Assembly: GCA_900660155.1 (NCBI GenBank)
Contig: CABFPE010000765.1
Span: forward strand, 180,970-244,969
Source of the DNA: Hofstenia miamia
Taxonomy: Eukaryota > Xenacoelomorpha > Acoela > Hofsteniidae
Length of the DNA stretch: 64,000 nt
Direction of reading: 5' to 3'
In this document: one piece after another, positions 36,713-52,000 of the stretch
Position numbering within the stretch: position 1 is the first letter of the stretch
How the letters are laid out: each line of letters opens with the position of its first letter
Translations under genes and position numbers: made by a program
Notes under the pieces: model-generated
What the model was told of the DNA's origin: nothing
What the model saw: only the letters and a program-made list of their open reading frames with translations
Databases searched by the model: none

Positions 36713-39700
36713 ATTACATGCAACGAGCAAATATTAATTATATCATCCCAGTAGTTAATGTTGTTGGATGTCTTGCTCGAATATTGCGATTCTTTCTGCA
36801 TAAAAAACCCAGCAAGTTTTCTAAGAAGCATATCTTCTGCGACAATTTTCCCCATGTTGATTGGCGTTGTGTCTATCTACCCATATTTTTGGAGAAAAGA
36901 TTATAGACTTTTGCATTTTCAACAAGTAACTGATTTCCCCTTAAGCGGACATATCTGGGATTTATTGTTGACTATTACATGCAATTCATCTATTGACATT
37001 ATTGATGTAGTTCCTCCTTCAATCTCGGTCTATGACCATACAATTATTACTTCTCACTTAAATATTAATGGTTTGAATGATTTTGCAGATTTCTGTAATT
37101 TCAAAGGCATGCCGAAAAAAATCTGTCCCAAATACATTCAGAGAATATTGATGATAGCTTTAGTTGCTCGTTATTTTCTTCTGCGTTTCCATTAGACATA
37201 TTCAAAATTATACCTGTGTAAGATGGTATCTTATTCGGCTTATTTATTTATCATGAGTGTATCTAAGTATCGAAAAAAAACGCAATGTCGCTACTGCTCT
37301 AGTTATAACCAACTTCGCCTTTCTCAAAGCTTTTATTGATGAATTTTTCTTTTCACTAGAAATTGACAAAGTTATGCATCTGCTGCAATTACCTCACTTA
37401 AGCACCTTGAATTTTGCTATTCGCTTATTCGACGTTTTAATCGTTCACATCAACCGCGAACAATTCAGTGGAGCAATCAGTTTGCTTCCTTTGATATGGA
37501 TTCTATTGTTCATTCGCATCTGCCATTATTCCACCTCCTTACACAGTAAACGCTTTTTGAAAACTCTTAATGTACATGCTTATTTCCCCGTACAGCCCAA
37601 CAATGTGGCTTACCTTCTATACTAAAAGTTTACTTATCTGGTCTTTCATTAGATGCTCTCCAACTCTATAACCATGTCGTGTCTTCGAGTAGTTTTCTTG
37701 TAAATTTGGAAAATCTCAATTACTCCACCTTACAATAACAGAACAACACTTTTCAACACAAATTGCAGACCGATTACCTTCAGATTCAAGAATTATCTTG
37801 TCTGTGAACAGGACAATTTGGTTTTCTGAAAAAATTCGGCTACGTTTCTGATTTCTCTTCTCTGATCATCAATATGATCACTATGAAAATGTAGAATTAT
37901 ACTCTTTATTTTGATATGAGGAAAGCTTTTGATAAACTGCCTCGCGACATTATTTTCTTGAGGTTCTTGAACATGAGTGCGTGTTCACTATTAAGTCAAT
38001 TTCTGTGAATTTTAGATAGAGCTATACAGTGTATAACAAATTATGTACTCCTTTACAACGGATTATAATTTCTCAAATTGAAGGTCTATTTAATACATAT
38101 ACTAATGTACATACACATATGGGCCTAAAAAGTTGATACCGACATTAAAAAAGTTATGGGAAATAAGGGTAGAAATGGTTAGAAACTAGAACTTATGTCT
38201 GAGTAGAGCACTTGATGAGCCATTAATGTAATCATTCTTTCAAGTATATCAATATTGGGTGATAACATATTCTACTAACCCTATATATGCATTTTCATAG
38301 AGAAGCAGTCTGTTATGATGTACATGATATATACTTGTAAAAGTGACGTTACTTTTTAAACTCTGCTACCGAGTAGCTTTGTGTTCAAGGATCAAGGAAA
38401 AACGAATTTATCGAAATTTCTTTTCTCTCTCATTGATGAGCCTACCAAAAGAGTCAATTGACACATTTCAATAAAAAATGAAGCTTTATTAAATTAGTAG
38501 CATTCATTTTAACAGTAAAAATGAAGTTCCGTTTTGCCACCCCAACTGGGAATAATCTTTACGAATATTTCTATAATAGGGCTTCTGCAGTTGCACAAAT
38601 TTCATTAACCATAACTGACCGTAACCTAAGGAGTCTTAACTGCAAATGTAATTATAACTTATTATTCCTTTTATTGGTATACAGTGCACTGGTTTAGTAG
38701 AAAGATATTTTATATACACGTATAATAAATATATTTTGCGTTTTAGTAATTAACCACGTTCTTAGCCATAATTTATTGGCCATTACTCACACATGTGTGA
38801 TCACGTCAGTCAGGACATTGTGTGATGTGAGATTATGATTGACAAATTTTTCATTCACTGGTCTAGGCATATGTTGCAATGATGATATATGCCTTTTTGG
38901 CAGACTCATTGCTTTGTTTTACAGAAGGCAGTGCATATTTGATAGAACTATTTTGGTTTTCAACGTTTATTTCCATTTTAAAGTTTCAGTAATTTCTTTT
39001 CTACTATCTGATGATCAAAAGCAGGGAATTATGGCCTTAATAATAAGAATAATGACTAGGAATATGTAAAAAATAGAAATTTTGTAGAAAACAGATGCCC
39101 ACAAAATTATTTAAAATATTTGAAAATAGGTATAGTGGTTTTCTCAAAATTGAAGTTTAACGAAGTCATTTGATTATTGTTTTGAATTATCGTGATCAAG
39201 GCTATTAGTCTGACGTCTTAGGAAGAAGTCAAAGTGCGATAGTTTATAATATAAAATCGATTTTTTGTGAATTTAAAGGAAATTAAAGCAAAGTATTTTC
39301 CTAAATCAGAAGATTCATTAAGAAATTATAGATTCAAGGTCGTATTACTGTATTAATTATTATAATTTGTTAAATTTGAACGTAGATTGTAATTCATATT
39401 AAGTCGAATAACCAGAATTCTAGGCTAATATTACGATCAGAAAATTTTTATTGCAGTTTAATATAAAGCAATATTTGATTCCAAAATGCAAATTAAAAAT
39501 ATTTTAGTGTATATTTGTAACAACTTACCCGTAATGTTGGTTTAATTGCAAATCGGTTTACTTGGTTTAATTTCTTACAATACAGTAAAGATAATTGTAA
39601 CTACAGCCTTGTGCCAAAACCTAAGACCGGCATGAAACTTTGTTTTATATCTGTGAATTTCCGTGCACGACTTTGAATTAAAACAAAAAATCAAAGCTCA

Positions 39701-42700
39701 TTATATAGATAAGGGTCTCCATTATTTGTAGGGGTAACCTCGATTTTCTGACAGCTGTAATTTGATTGGGTATAGATTCAAATAAATTGTTGATATATTC
39801 ATCTGGAATTTTAAAAATTCCTGTGAATAACTTGCCTTAAATTTTCCAGATTTGCAAAATAACAGTCGGAAAGTTTTTGTTTTAGGCATCCCCATAAATT
39901 TTTGATTATGTTAAGGTTTGGCGATCTCCTGTTGCCATGACTGATCATTCTCAAGGCAAGGTATTATATTTTGGCATAAGATATTGATATGCTCTGAACA
40001 TTGTTTCATTTATTCGAGACTTCACTTTGATGTTGCATTTGTCACTGTAAATGACTTTACTCCATTCAGTAATTGTATTATTTTTCATTTGTCTTCACCT
40101 TTTGAGTAAAGTGGCGATTTGAGCTTTAGGCAAAAGTGGCTTCTTTGCTCCTCGTCGGCCGAAGCGCGCGGCTTTTATCAAGATTTTGTAAATATACGTG
40201 TAGTAATACTTGTGTCCATCGTTCCACCGCTTATTTAAGTTCTGCGAAGTGACGTTTGGACAAATAACAGAAAGCCGCACCAAAGTTATCTTTGATTTTG
40301 GGGTTGATTTTGAAGGCCTGCCAAAAATTATTCTGTGACAAATTTTACCCGTTTCTCAATAATCGGTAATATTATGTACAGCTGTCTTAGAAATTAAGAG
40401 ATCAGTAGAGATTCGCCTTTCAGAAAGATTATCTATAAATTTTGAAAAAACCTTTTTTCGCGTTTCGAGAGTAACATGTATTGCCCATTCCGAGATTTTG
40501 CAACTAAGAACAAATATGAACGATAAAATTGGTTGACACTAAATGACAGGAAGAGCAAAGTAAGTGTTTAACATTTTGTTTGGTGATTGTCTGGTGATGG
40601 TGATTACCTGATTGAGCATTTGTTTGAATTTAACTGAGGTGGTCTTAGGTTTTTGCACAAGGCTGTATATTGATGTATGTTTGTTTGTGTATATTATTTT
40701 TATTAATGTGTATTTGGCTTAACGATCATCAAATATAAAAAATGTGAATTACGACCGATTACATCTTCAATTTTCAAACCATGGCTTTTAGTAGTCTTAA
40801 ATTAAACTTTTGACTTGCAAGATGAATTAAACAGAATTTTTACAATGAATAAGGATTTTTATTCAAGGTGAGCTTAAGTCCTAATAAATTATGAGAGATG
40901 TGGTGAATATTATATAAAAATAAATAGTTTGCGGCAGGGAACAGCTTCAAAATGTGTGGCCGTGACCGACCACAGTTACAAATAAAAATTTGGCCCAAGT
41001 TCGGCCCATCAAGAAACGTCAACCGCAAAACACTTAATAGAATATTGTTGATATGGACAAATTATATATGCAAATATATACTGCATGCATGCGTGTGTAC
41101 GTGTGTATGTATGCAAATGCTTGTATATAAGTTGCTGTGGATGAGAGTTCATTGCAGAGGTTATAACAATATCAGTTTTTCTTTATAAGGCAATGCAGTG
41201 TACTATAATTTTATGGTATATTTAGATGGCTGATATTACAGTATTTAATGGAGTATGTCACATAGTAATTCAAGCTACCCCAGCATTCGTTAACTGCTTA
41301 TCATATGAGGACAACTTCTTTCTCAAAGTTACGTTTGGAAAACAAACTGCTCGCAGTCCGGTAAGCATTTTTGTGATCAATCCACTATTGTTATTCATTT
41401 CATAAGGCCATCAACATTCAGAAAAATATTGTTGCTAATCCCTTAAAGTCTGTTGAAGTTTGGCTATTAAATTTTTAGTTGACAAATTTCCAAAATGTAT
41501 CAGTTTACTAGTCAATTGATTTTTGCGCAAATGTTATTCGCTGATTATCATACAAACAACGTTGTCTGGTATTCTTAGTATTTTAAATATCAGTTGTGAT
41601 GATTTAGCACTTCTTTTACGAAAGCAAATTTAATACGTTATTGGCGGAGCCAAGAGGTATCTGAGAGTAGTTAAGCTACCCCAAAATTATTTCAAAATGC
41701 AGTAAAATATATACCTGGTTATACTATATATGCAAGATTTTTAAATCCTACAATGTTCATCAGTTTCTTAGGACCTGGCATCTACTAGATCACTTTTGTT
41801 AGGATAATTTTCCAAAAGGTGTGTTATTTTCAAAACATGATTGTTTGATAGACACTTCTAAAATGGCTTAAGAGATAGTAAATTTAGTTTTTGTGATTGC
41901 ATAACGGTTTGTATTTTATGAAGTTTGCGACTACAAAAAAGCAGGAAAAAGTAAAAAAAATACAAAAATTTAAGTTGTTGGATTCTTTACGGAATTTTTG
42001 AGTAGATTATATTCAAAAAAGGTGTGTAAGCGCTTTTGACAATATCATTCAGTAAATAGTTTATGGCAAAAACAATGAGTATTTAGGTACCACCATGTTA
42101 TATTGTCCTAAATAACTTACTTCATGTTCTTAAGGAATAGCATGCTCTGGCTCTATAGATATTTCGATAGTTTGGAATTTACAATAGCATCAATCACATG
42201 GACCTGATTTAATATTTTCGTATTAACCATAAAAATAAGTTTTGAAGTTTATATCTATTCATAGAACATTTGTTATCATTATTAAATTTAAGGCAAATAC
42301 TTGTTCACACTAACTCATGGGTGAGTGAGTAAATTTGATATGAATATATATACATATATATATTAGAAAAATGCACGCATTCAAACTTCTTTAATTTTAT
42401 GAGGTTTCTTTGCAAATGTAAATCTTTTTTAAAAACAAAATTTATGTGAAAATTATTAGGTAGTTCCATAAGCAATTGGAAGTAAAAATACACAATCAAA
42501 AAGCAGAATAACTCAATTTATTGCAAAACTAAAGAGATTATATAAAGAAAAATTTAATTAATATTTTAATTTTAATGCTGCAGCATGCTGAAATAATACA
42601 ATTTTCTCAAACATTAAATTTTCATATAATTTTCTACAAACTAAGAAAAGAATTCCCTTCTTTTCAGATAAAACAAATATTTTTCTAATTTTTGCTGGTA

Positions 42701-42788
42701 ATCGACGGTAAAATTGCCTACCTTTTTGGAATTTTCCAAACGGACAGTCGCCGGTTCCTTGACTGGATTAGATATATATTTATTTATA

Positions 42789-42829
<41 letters not shown>

Positions 42830-42973
42830 CAAGAATTCTTTGAAATACGTACATGCTTTTTGCAAACTGTAAAATGTGTAGAATTTCAAATGTACAATGC
42901 TACAGCTCAAATTTTCAAATACAAAATGCAACGATATACTTTCCAATTCAACTACGNTATATATTTATTTATA

Positions 42974-43009
<36 letters not shown>

Positions 43010-46000
43010 TGCATTTATATACTTGTATGCATGTCTTTTACATATGTTTATATGTGCATATATTACCACAAATACCTTAGACCAAGTAGAATATTGTAAA
43101 ATGTAGGATTGTAGTGCGAGGAGACGGTGTATGTTATTAGGAAAAGTCTCTTTAAATATGGTCAACGTTCTATATTATAATGCCTTTTTTCACGTTCAAT
43201 CAGTATATTTGCAATATTATAGTTCAGTAACTTCATTTGCATCTGGAAGTTTTCAAAACAATATGAAATGCTATTTTTTGTTCTAAGAGAGCCGCACTGC
43301 CGAGGCTTTAAACCAGTAGTTTTTATTCTTAGGTTAACTCTTTCCCTTTTAATTTTGCTGTTCTTAATGTTGGTACAAACTTTTTGTCACATGCTGAATA
43401 TTGTGCAAATAATTATACGGCATTCCCTAAATCATCGTCTTGAGCTTCGAGAAAGGGAAGGTGTTAAAAAATTAATGGCATCTGTCACATACTGCCTTTT
43501 CACGCTTTAAATGAATTTCAGCAGATCTTAGTAATTGAAAAATTTACAATTTGATGGATACTCTGCATCAGTACAAAATTCATGTCGACTCCTTGCACGA
43601 ATATGGATCACCAACAGAATTTTGGTTAATAGAATGAGCATTTGCTTTGTTTCAGAAGATACTCGAATTCTAACATGTTTGGAAGTTCTACACACAGCAA
43701 ATTGCCTAATGTCAAGAAACTGTAGCGAGAAGGTTAAGCCATTTTTGAAAAGATAGCCTTTTTTAATGGGTCATTTTCGAAACATTTTCCAAATGCAATA
43801 CAATCTCGCCAAAAATTATCAATGTAATCTACGTTTCAGCACAGAAGCCGAAAAAGGATCATCAAAAAATAAATACGTAAGAAATTGTCGTTTGAGAACT
43901 TGAGTTCTGAAGAGTTTATTTTTATTCATGTCCCACCACTACAATAATGGATTACAGTGGAAATTATGAAGAATTAAAATAATTGTGTACAAAAGTTGTT
44001 GCTAAGATAGGTTACATAACATGTTCATGTATAGTAGATGTTCTAGGCAATTTTTTATTTTAATCAATTTTATTTGGATATTTATAGATCATATTTTATA
44101 TAAAAAAAGTTTTTATATGTTTGATAATGCATGTATTTATCATGTAGAATAATGAGCAACAATTGATGTACATTGAAATGCATTGAATTCGCAAACCAAG
44201 CAACGCCCCTTTGACTATTGAATTTTATTAGGCAAAGATAACTGATCGAAAAATGTGCACACTACGGAACTATCAATTAATTTACCACCTATTTGAGAAC
44301 TACAAATATGCTTGAATATACTGCACCCCCTATAATTTTATAAATGATTTGCTATAAATTGCATAAAATTGCTTCCAATGATGAAGTTTTTCCTTCATTC
44401 CATTTTACTAAATTCTTTGAATATAATCCTAAGCTTTCCATTCCACAGGTGTACCTAAATTCAATATATAAAATTAACTTTCCGTTAGGCTCATTGCATG
44501 GAATTGGGTTATTATATGATTATTTTAAAGGTGCTTGGAGACTAGAATATGTCTTTCTCAACTCAAGTCATTCATATTATAAAAACGCTTTCATCAAAAT
44601 TCACAAAAGCTCAATTATATTTAAATTTCTTCTTTTGTTCTACATTCCAATAATTGGCGTTAAAGTAATTGCAAGTTCTATCATAGGTTTCCCTGAAAGT
44701 GAATTAAATTATGCACTGTGGGTTCAACTCAATAATACAGACTGAATTATGTCATTTGTTCATAATTGCAAATTATAAGAATGTATCAATGAGATCATTT
44801 GCGACATTAAATATTGATAGAATATGTCTATTTACTGCATCTTTCATAAATGGCTGCCCTTAAATAACTTTTTTTCAAAAGCCGAAATCAAAAGATCTAC
44901 TCATTTTTCTAATCTATATTAGATATATTGTCTTATAATGCGAATTTATCCCTATATATCGCTACATCCTATAGATGTTAGTTCATACGATAAGACCGCG
45001 GATTTTCATAGCATCAGGCGTAACCAATTAATGCCCAAGAATCGCTAAAATCAATACAAATTTGAATTCAAAATTGTATACACATAATATATACATTTAA
45101 TGGCATTTTAAAGCATCCATCTTGTAAACAATTTTCGTATTTCAAAAGCATATTTCCCTCTAAAAATCATTCTTTTAAATGCTGTGAACTAAAATCCATT
45201 AAATAGTTGAATACATATGATGCCACTAGATAATGTTAGTCATTGAATTGTACCTGACATTTTGAAATCGCATTATTTTAAAATTTTCCTAAAATACTCA
45301 ATTATTTTCGGTACAATTTTGATAAATATATCATTATCAGGAAGGTTTTTCTATTGTTTAATTGTATCATTTATAATTTATTTTTCAAATATCCCTTTCT
45401 CGTAGACGACACTTCAAAATTCTCTGAGTTGTTCACTATTTGTAGTAACAGGAAATGTAGTGAATGTGTATTTTTAAAGGTTTCAATAAATTAATGGGAA
45501 TGTAAATGAATACAAGGAATACAATTGTAAAAATACATTTTCACTTAACTTCTGGGGGATGTGCATAGAAGACTTTGGCATCTTACGTCCATAGCCCTTC
45601 CATCAACATTTCCCAGAATTTTATTGTAGGGAATCATTAAGGCTTTTCTAAAATATACTTCAATCTTCTAACGTTTTTCAAATATGTGTGTTCGATATTG
45701 TCATTATAATTAAAGAAATTATATTGCTGTACTATAGTTTAAATCAAAAATACACACACATCAATAAGTATGGAATTTTCTTACTTTGCGAGTGAAGCTC
45801 AATTCGTTCTGCTCTATTTCGTTCTGACTCACTTTGAATGAAGATGAAGGCAGTTATAGTTCCGTTAATAAAATATGCAGACTATCACAGAAACTGGACT
45901 ATAAATAATCGAAATATCGTAAAGCTGATATTACGAGTTTCTATAAAATAATAATGAGGTGGAGATGGCTCTATTAAATAGTATTTTATGTATAACTATC

Positions 46001-49000
46001 CTTCTAGAAATATCTGCATTTAGAATTTCGCTTACAATGGCCAAACATTTAATGAAGAAGTTGACTTTACAATGGATGGAGAGTATTTCTTAGTTGAACT
46101 TACAATGCATTCAAAAATAAACAAAGACATTATTCCGGAAGAAAAGTTTGTGTTAATTATTCATTACTTTTCATATTAATTTTATTTCTTTTACCAAACT
46201 GTGTGTACACAATTTTTATGAAGTTTTCTCTAATAATAAGTAATTCAAAACAACACGCATTAAAGTATTAAGCAACGGTTTCAATTTCTAGTGGAAATCT
46301 TAATGTCGAAATTCTATTTTAATGTGGAACCAATCCCATTTCTTGTTATATTTATAGATGTACTATCTCAAAATAAATTTATGATATTTATTAGAATGAC
46401 AGTCGGCTTCAAATTACTTCTCACACTGCTGATTTTTTCACCCAAAACGTTCATTCTTTTGCTCACAGTTCCTGGGGGCCTCAAGATATCGAAGAAATCT
46501 AAAAATAAAAAAATACGTAGAAGTAAAATTTAACAAATATCAATACGAATCAGCCTTCCTGTCTCTCTGTGCAGTGAAAGGCCACTTATTTATTAGTTCA
46601 ATGTTCATCCAATGGCCTCCAAATTTTTCTGAGTGGCTCTGGTTGTAAGCCATTACATATTCATTAGTTTAGACTGCCTACATTTTTAAGAAGATTCTGT
46701 TAAGCCTGTTAATATATTGAAGTGCATTAAAATATTTGTAATTAAATATTTACAAAAATTTATGTGCAAATAATCTTTGAAATATGATGTTTAGTTGCCC
46801 TACATTTTGCATATTTTCGATATTCTTGCCTTGGATTCTAAAGTGTTCTATTTGTTTACCACCACTTAAGTTTTCCTTTCAACTATTTTTAATTAATTTT
46901 TTTAGGCTAACACAAAAAAAAAGAAATTGAAACTTTTTGCTAATAACGTGTTGCTTTTACTACCTTGATTTTCCTAATTAGGATCTCTTTGACAGTAAAA
47001 ACAAATTTGGAATTTAATCATTTATTATTGTACGCATTGCACATTTTCTGGATATTAAGTGATTACTAAATTGAATATTTCAGAAACATTTTCTTCAGGT
47101 CATAATATATAGTAAATTATTATGTAATAATAGATATTTCCAAAATCGCACAAATTTTTTATTTAAAGTCTGTTTTTAATTTAACTACCGTTCATTGATG
47201 AGATTCCTTGTTATTCGTACGCCACTGCAGTTATATATTCCAATTAGATAAACTGCAGTAATTATCCACTTTCACTCTTCTATCTTACCACAGAGTGAAC
47301 CTCTAATCCGTGTCGTGATATTACAGCATATTATGACATTATGGAACATTCCAGTGACCACATCAATTCATTTTTAAAGTTTTTAAAAAGCATCCTTCTG
47401 TGATGAGTCCATCAAGTACTTTTAAGCACCTGTAAAAAATATTGATATTAGAAATATGAAATTTAACATTGAAACTAACATATTTTTTCTTTTTACTTCC
47501 TAGTTTTTTACATTAAATAGCATTCATTGCATTTATGGACACTCCGAATTACGTAGAAGTCTATTAGAATTATTGTTTTTTGATAAATAGACATTTGAAG
47601 CAGTTAAAAGATTAATTGGACGTCTCAAGTATTTTAAATGTGCAAGACGCTCAGTAAGTAGTTAGCCAAACATTCAATTCAAATGAATATTCAATTTTGT
47701 TCTATTAAGTTAATCGACTTATTCACAATGTAAACAGAGTTACATATCCGTCAAAGTTTTAGAATTATAACCCAGCCCGAGCGAAGCGCAATTGAATTGA
47801 ATTGTGAAGATCAATTCCCAGGCCCAAATCAATTATAGCGTTTTAAGATGACATGAATTATAAAGATCAATTTCGTTAATTTTAGGACATATTTCGAATT
47901 TACCGATTTCTAAAACAGATTTTCATGATTAATTAATGTGAATTCGCATAAGCTTAATATAAGCCTAAATTCGATATAACAAAAGCGGTTAAATCCACTT
48001 ATTCAATACATTTTAGTGGAAATTCAATTGACATTTTTGTTCATTTTATTGAGTGAAATTTGTGCAAATATTTCTACATTATATGAAAGAGAATTTTGGT
48101 TTGAAACGTTAGTCTTGCATAATGAATATATTTGCTAATAGTCAATATGTTATAATAAAATATTTAAATGTATTGTTTTACTCTGATCGCGACTTTTTAA
48201 TTGAATTCTATTAATTTATTTGATTTATAATTCTTACAAGACTTGCTTAGATATTCTATTTTTCTATGTGACTACTGTATGGAACGAACACACCGGGTCT
48301 ACACACGACTAGCAAATGTGAAGTTAAAAATTTATTTCACCGTTACTGCAACTAATTTATTAAAAATCGATTCACCTCCTGAAGTTTACCCATCCATGGA
48401 TTACGTATGATTTTTGCTTTAAATTGTATAAAAGTATAATTTATTAGTATGTTTGGTGTTCAAACAAGTTCATAGCTAATTCGTTTTGCAAACTTCATAA
48501 TACGTTTGTTTAAAAAGTTATGTCTTTGTAAAAATTGCATAATGCGTACAACACTGAAATAACCACTTTAAAAAATACCTTAATTTTAGAGTTTCTTCAA
48601 CGCCTACTACAGGAAGGAGGTTGGACTTCTTCATGTGAACGTGATTGGTTGTGAAGATATACCAACGAATGAGATGAGTGGTAGAACTGAACCGTTCTTT
48701 GTTATGGAACTAGGTAATGAATATTTGCGGACGCAGCCTATTAGGAAGAAAAACAGTCATATTACAAATAAGCACTATGAATTGTAAGTATAGTTACCAT
48801 GATGTCTGTTTTATTCCTCATTTATTTATCTCTTTGATCTTAAATTATTATCACAATTGTAGCACGTTTTATTAAGCAGGCAATCTGGAAAATGAGCTTT
48901 TGTTGTTATGCTTATTACTACTACGAGTTTTATAAACTAGTGTAAACATTAAAAGCATAGCTATATGATTCAAAAGTTACTTAGGCATTTTAGTCAGATA

Positions 49001-52000
49001 TTCTGAATCATCAAATTCATTTTTAGTATTCATAATCAGTCACGACATGTTAGTGACGAACGATGTAGAATTTAGCTTGAATGTGTACGACCATGTGGGT
49101 TATTTGCGGTTAATATTTAGTGTTAATTCCAGGATTCCAATCCCGAAATTTTCGGATTTCGGGATTAATAAAAATCTGTAATCCAGTTGTATATCGAAAA
49201 TGCTTAGTCACTTTTTACCAGAAAACGTAACTCAAATATATCTGTTTATATTTGTTTATATATATATATATGTATAGAGAGAGCAACAAGTATGTTCAAG
49301 CACGAAATACTATCTATGAATGTGTTAAGCTATTGACACTTTAGTTCTTTAATTTTGTCGGGTGCGACAAATATGACACAGTAGTTTTAAATTTCAATTC
49401 ACATATTTGAAACGTGGACATTCTAGAATCTAACTACTACTACATACGAGCAATATTGATATTTGAAAGGGGTAAATATTAAATTGCTTGCTACAAGCAG
49501 TAGAATAACACAAAACCTATGCATTCTTTTGTTGATTAGTTCAATTAACTACTTTGGGATATTTTATTTTCAAAAGCACTTGCTTAGTAACTAGTACCCC
49601 AATCAAAAGAGAATTTAAAATATCAGAAATATGAATATTTTAATTGTGAATTTAGATAAACTGCCGATGTTCCAATTCGGGATTTTTGGGATTATTGTAA
49701 AATAATTGCGGAATTTAGGTCACAGTCCCGGTATTTTCAGATCGTGCTTCTAAAATAGGACCATTTTAGTTTACGCTGCGAATTTTTTAATTTGCCATTT
49801 TATACAAGTTGCTGAATGTTGCACTTAATTTTAAATATGGGTCTATCGAAACGGTCATTTATTGACTTTAGATAAACTGCCGATGTTCCAATTCGGGATT
49901 TTTGGGATTATTGTAAAATAATTGCGGAATTTAGGTCACAGTCCCGGTATTTTCAGATCGTGCTTCTAAAATAGGACCATTTTAGTTTACGCTGCGAATT
50001 TTTTAATTTGCCATTTTATACAAGTTGCTGAATGTTGCACTTAATTTTAAATATGGGTCTATCGAAACGGTCATTTATTGACTGGTGAGGATTGCACATT
50101 TTTCATAATCAGTTAAATATATTTTGCCGAATTTGTAGTGTACTGAAAATGCTGGTAATGAATAAATAATGTTAAAACATATTCTTAACAAAAATGAACA
50201 ATCTTTTATTTACATGCATTGGAAGAGATATATTGGATTTCGTTTGCGACACATCAAATTGCACACTATCTGTTATTTATTTTTAATGAATTTGTGCGGA
50301 GATTTTTGTGTATACTAGAACTTTACAAATTCAAATTTCAATGATATATGCTTTAAGCGTTGTAGCTACACCAAATATGTGGAAAATTATCTACCATTTT
50401 TTATTTAAGCAATGTATTCAGTCAGAAATAGCATCCCAATATAATTTGAATGCTTAAAATTGAATTATTTAGCGGAAGTTGAAAGAGTACTGGAATATGA
50501 TAGATGGAGATAATTTCGTTATTTACTTTTGTACAATTAATCATCCTTATTCATTTATTGTGATGGTGTATCCATCAATTCCTGTGGAATGAATTCTTGA
50601 CAGTAATCAGATTTTTATCAGTTTTAAGTTTTAATTCAACTGCTATTAGTTTTTTAACTGAGCCAATTCATTAAATATAAATAAATAAATATATATATAT
50701 ATATATATATATATCTGTTTATCGTCTTCATGCATACATAGCAAATATAAATATACGATAACAAAAAGATGCTAAAGTTTACAAAAATTCACTAATCAGA
50801 AAGGTAAAATAATATCCTGCTGGAAAACAGCCAATAAATGACATCAAGTTATATGGCTTCAAAATGTAAAAATATATTACTTGATCCGGGTTTGATTTAC
50901 ATTTACATGTTATATAAAATAATTTCATGCAATATTTACATATACAAAATTTTACTAATTGGGCAAAGCAGATAAGATTGTACATGTACCTCCGTTTTCG
51001 GGAAATTTCTTTTACTAAGCTGCATACCTAAGCAATTGTAACTATTCAAGAATGCACACGGTTGATATTGAGCGCCAAGCCTGTAATTTACGACGTAATA
51101 GTGAATTTTATGATGCCTTTGTCCAATATGTATAAAAACCTTTACGATTGAAACCTTGAATTTTCACGCTGAAAAATGGATTATTTAATCGATGCATGTA
51201 ATTTACTTGACTTAAGTATATTGTAACTTTGAGCCATTTTTAGGGTTTTCTGGGAAGAAGTTAAGATCAAGGTATAAATTGGAGGCTACTAAGATTATGA
51301 GTGATTAGTAATTTATTTGCTATTGATTTCGTATTTTAAATTAAATCAATTTTAATAGTGACTTTGATTACATTTGCGAACGCCGGTGCTTCCTGATAAC
51401 TTATAGAGAGGGTGGTTCAGGAAACTCAATAAATTTTATCGTGCTAAGCGGCTGTGCATCTGTTTAAATATTTCTCTATTGATTTGTTAAAGTCGCTTAC
51501 ATTCTCAAACTATCGATTTCACTTTTCTTCAATTATTTAAAATGAATGCTTTCCAATTCAACAAATTTCCGTGAATATAAAATCTCTCATAATCTATAAA
51601 GCCAAAAATTTACTTCTAATATATGCACAATTGGCATCCATATAATGTTATAAGTACCGTATATTTTTATAAGAGCATTAAAGTGGGAGCATGACCATAT
51701 TTGTAATCATCACATTCGCATGCTGAAGATCCAAATTTTCAAAATGGTATTTGGTAAACCAATGAACTTTTCTTGGTAATATGAGGTCTTTTAAGCCATG
51801 AATAAAATCACAAAAATTATTGACAGAGCTTGCATTATTAAAAACGTCGCTTATATGATTAACAAGTATTTTCTGTTCAAGAATTCTTTTGAACATTTCT
51901 TAACTTGCTGATTCTGTTATGATAGCTGCTGGTATATTATTACAATATCTTATTCGTACAGAAGTGTACTTCTATTCCGCAATCTTTTATTTATTCTATT

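Larger units (their letters stand above)
41361..46023. other. MCTP intron 7
   Basis: It contains TA arrays, the seam at N 42957, and a 133-codon open frame (listed separately). Nothing else was recognised. Confidence 0.5.

Noticed and set aside
46291-46533. 80-codon frame taken as a whole gene
   Set aside because: Only its first part could be MCTP exon 9; the rest is low-complexity intron.
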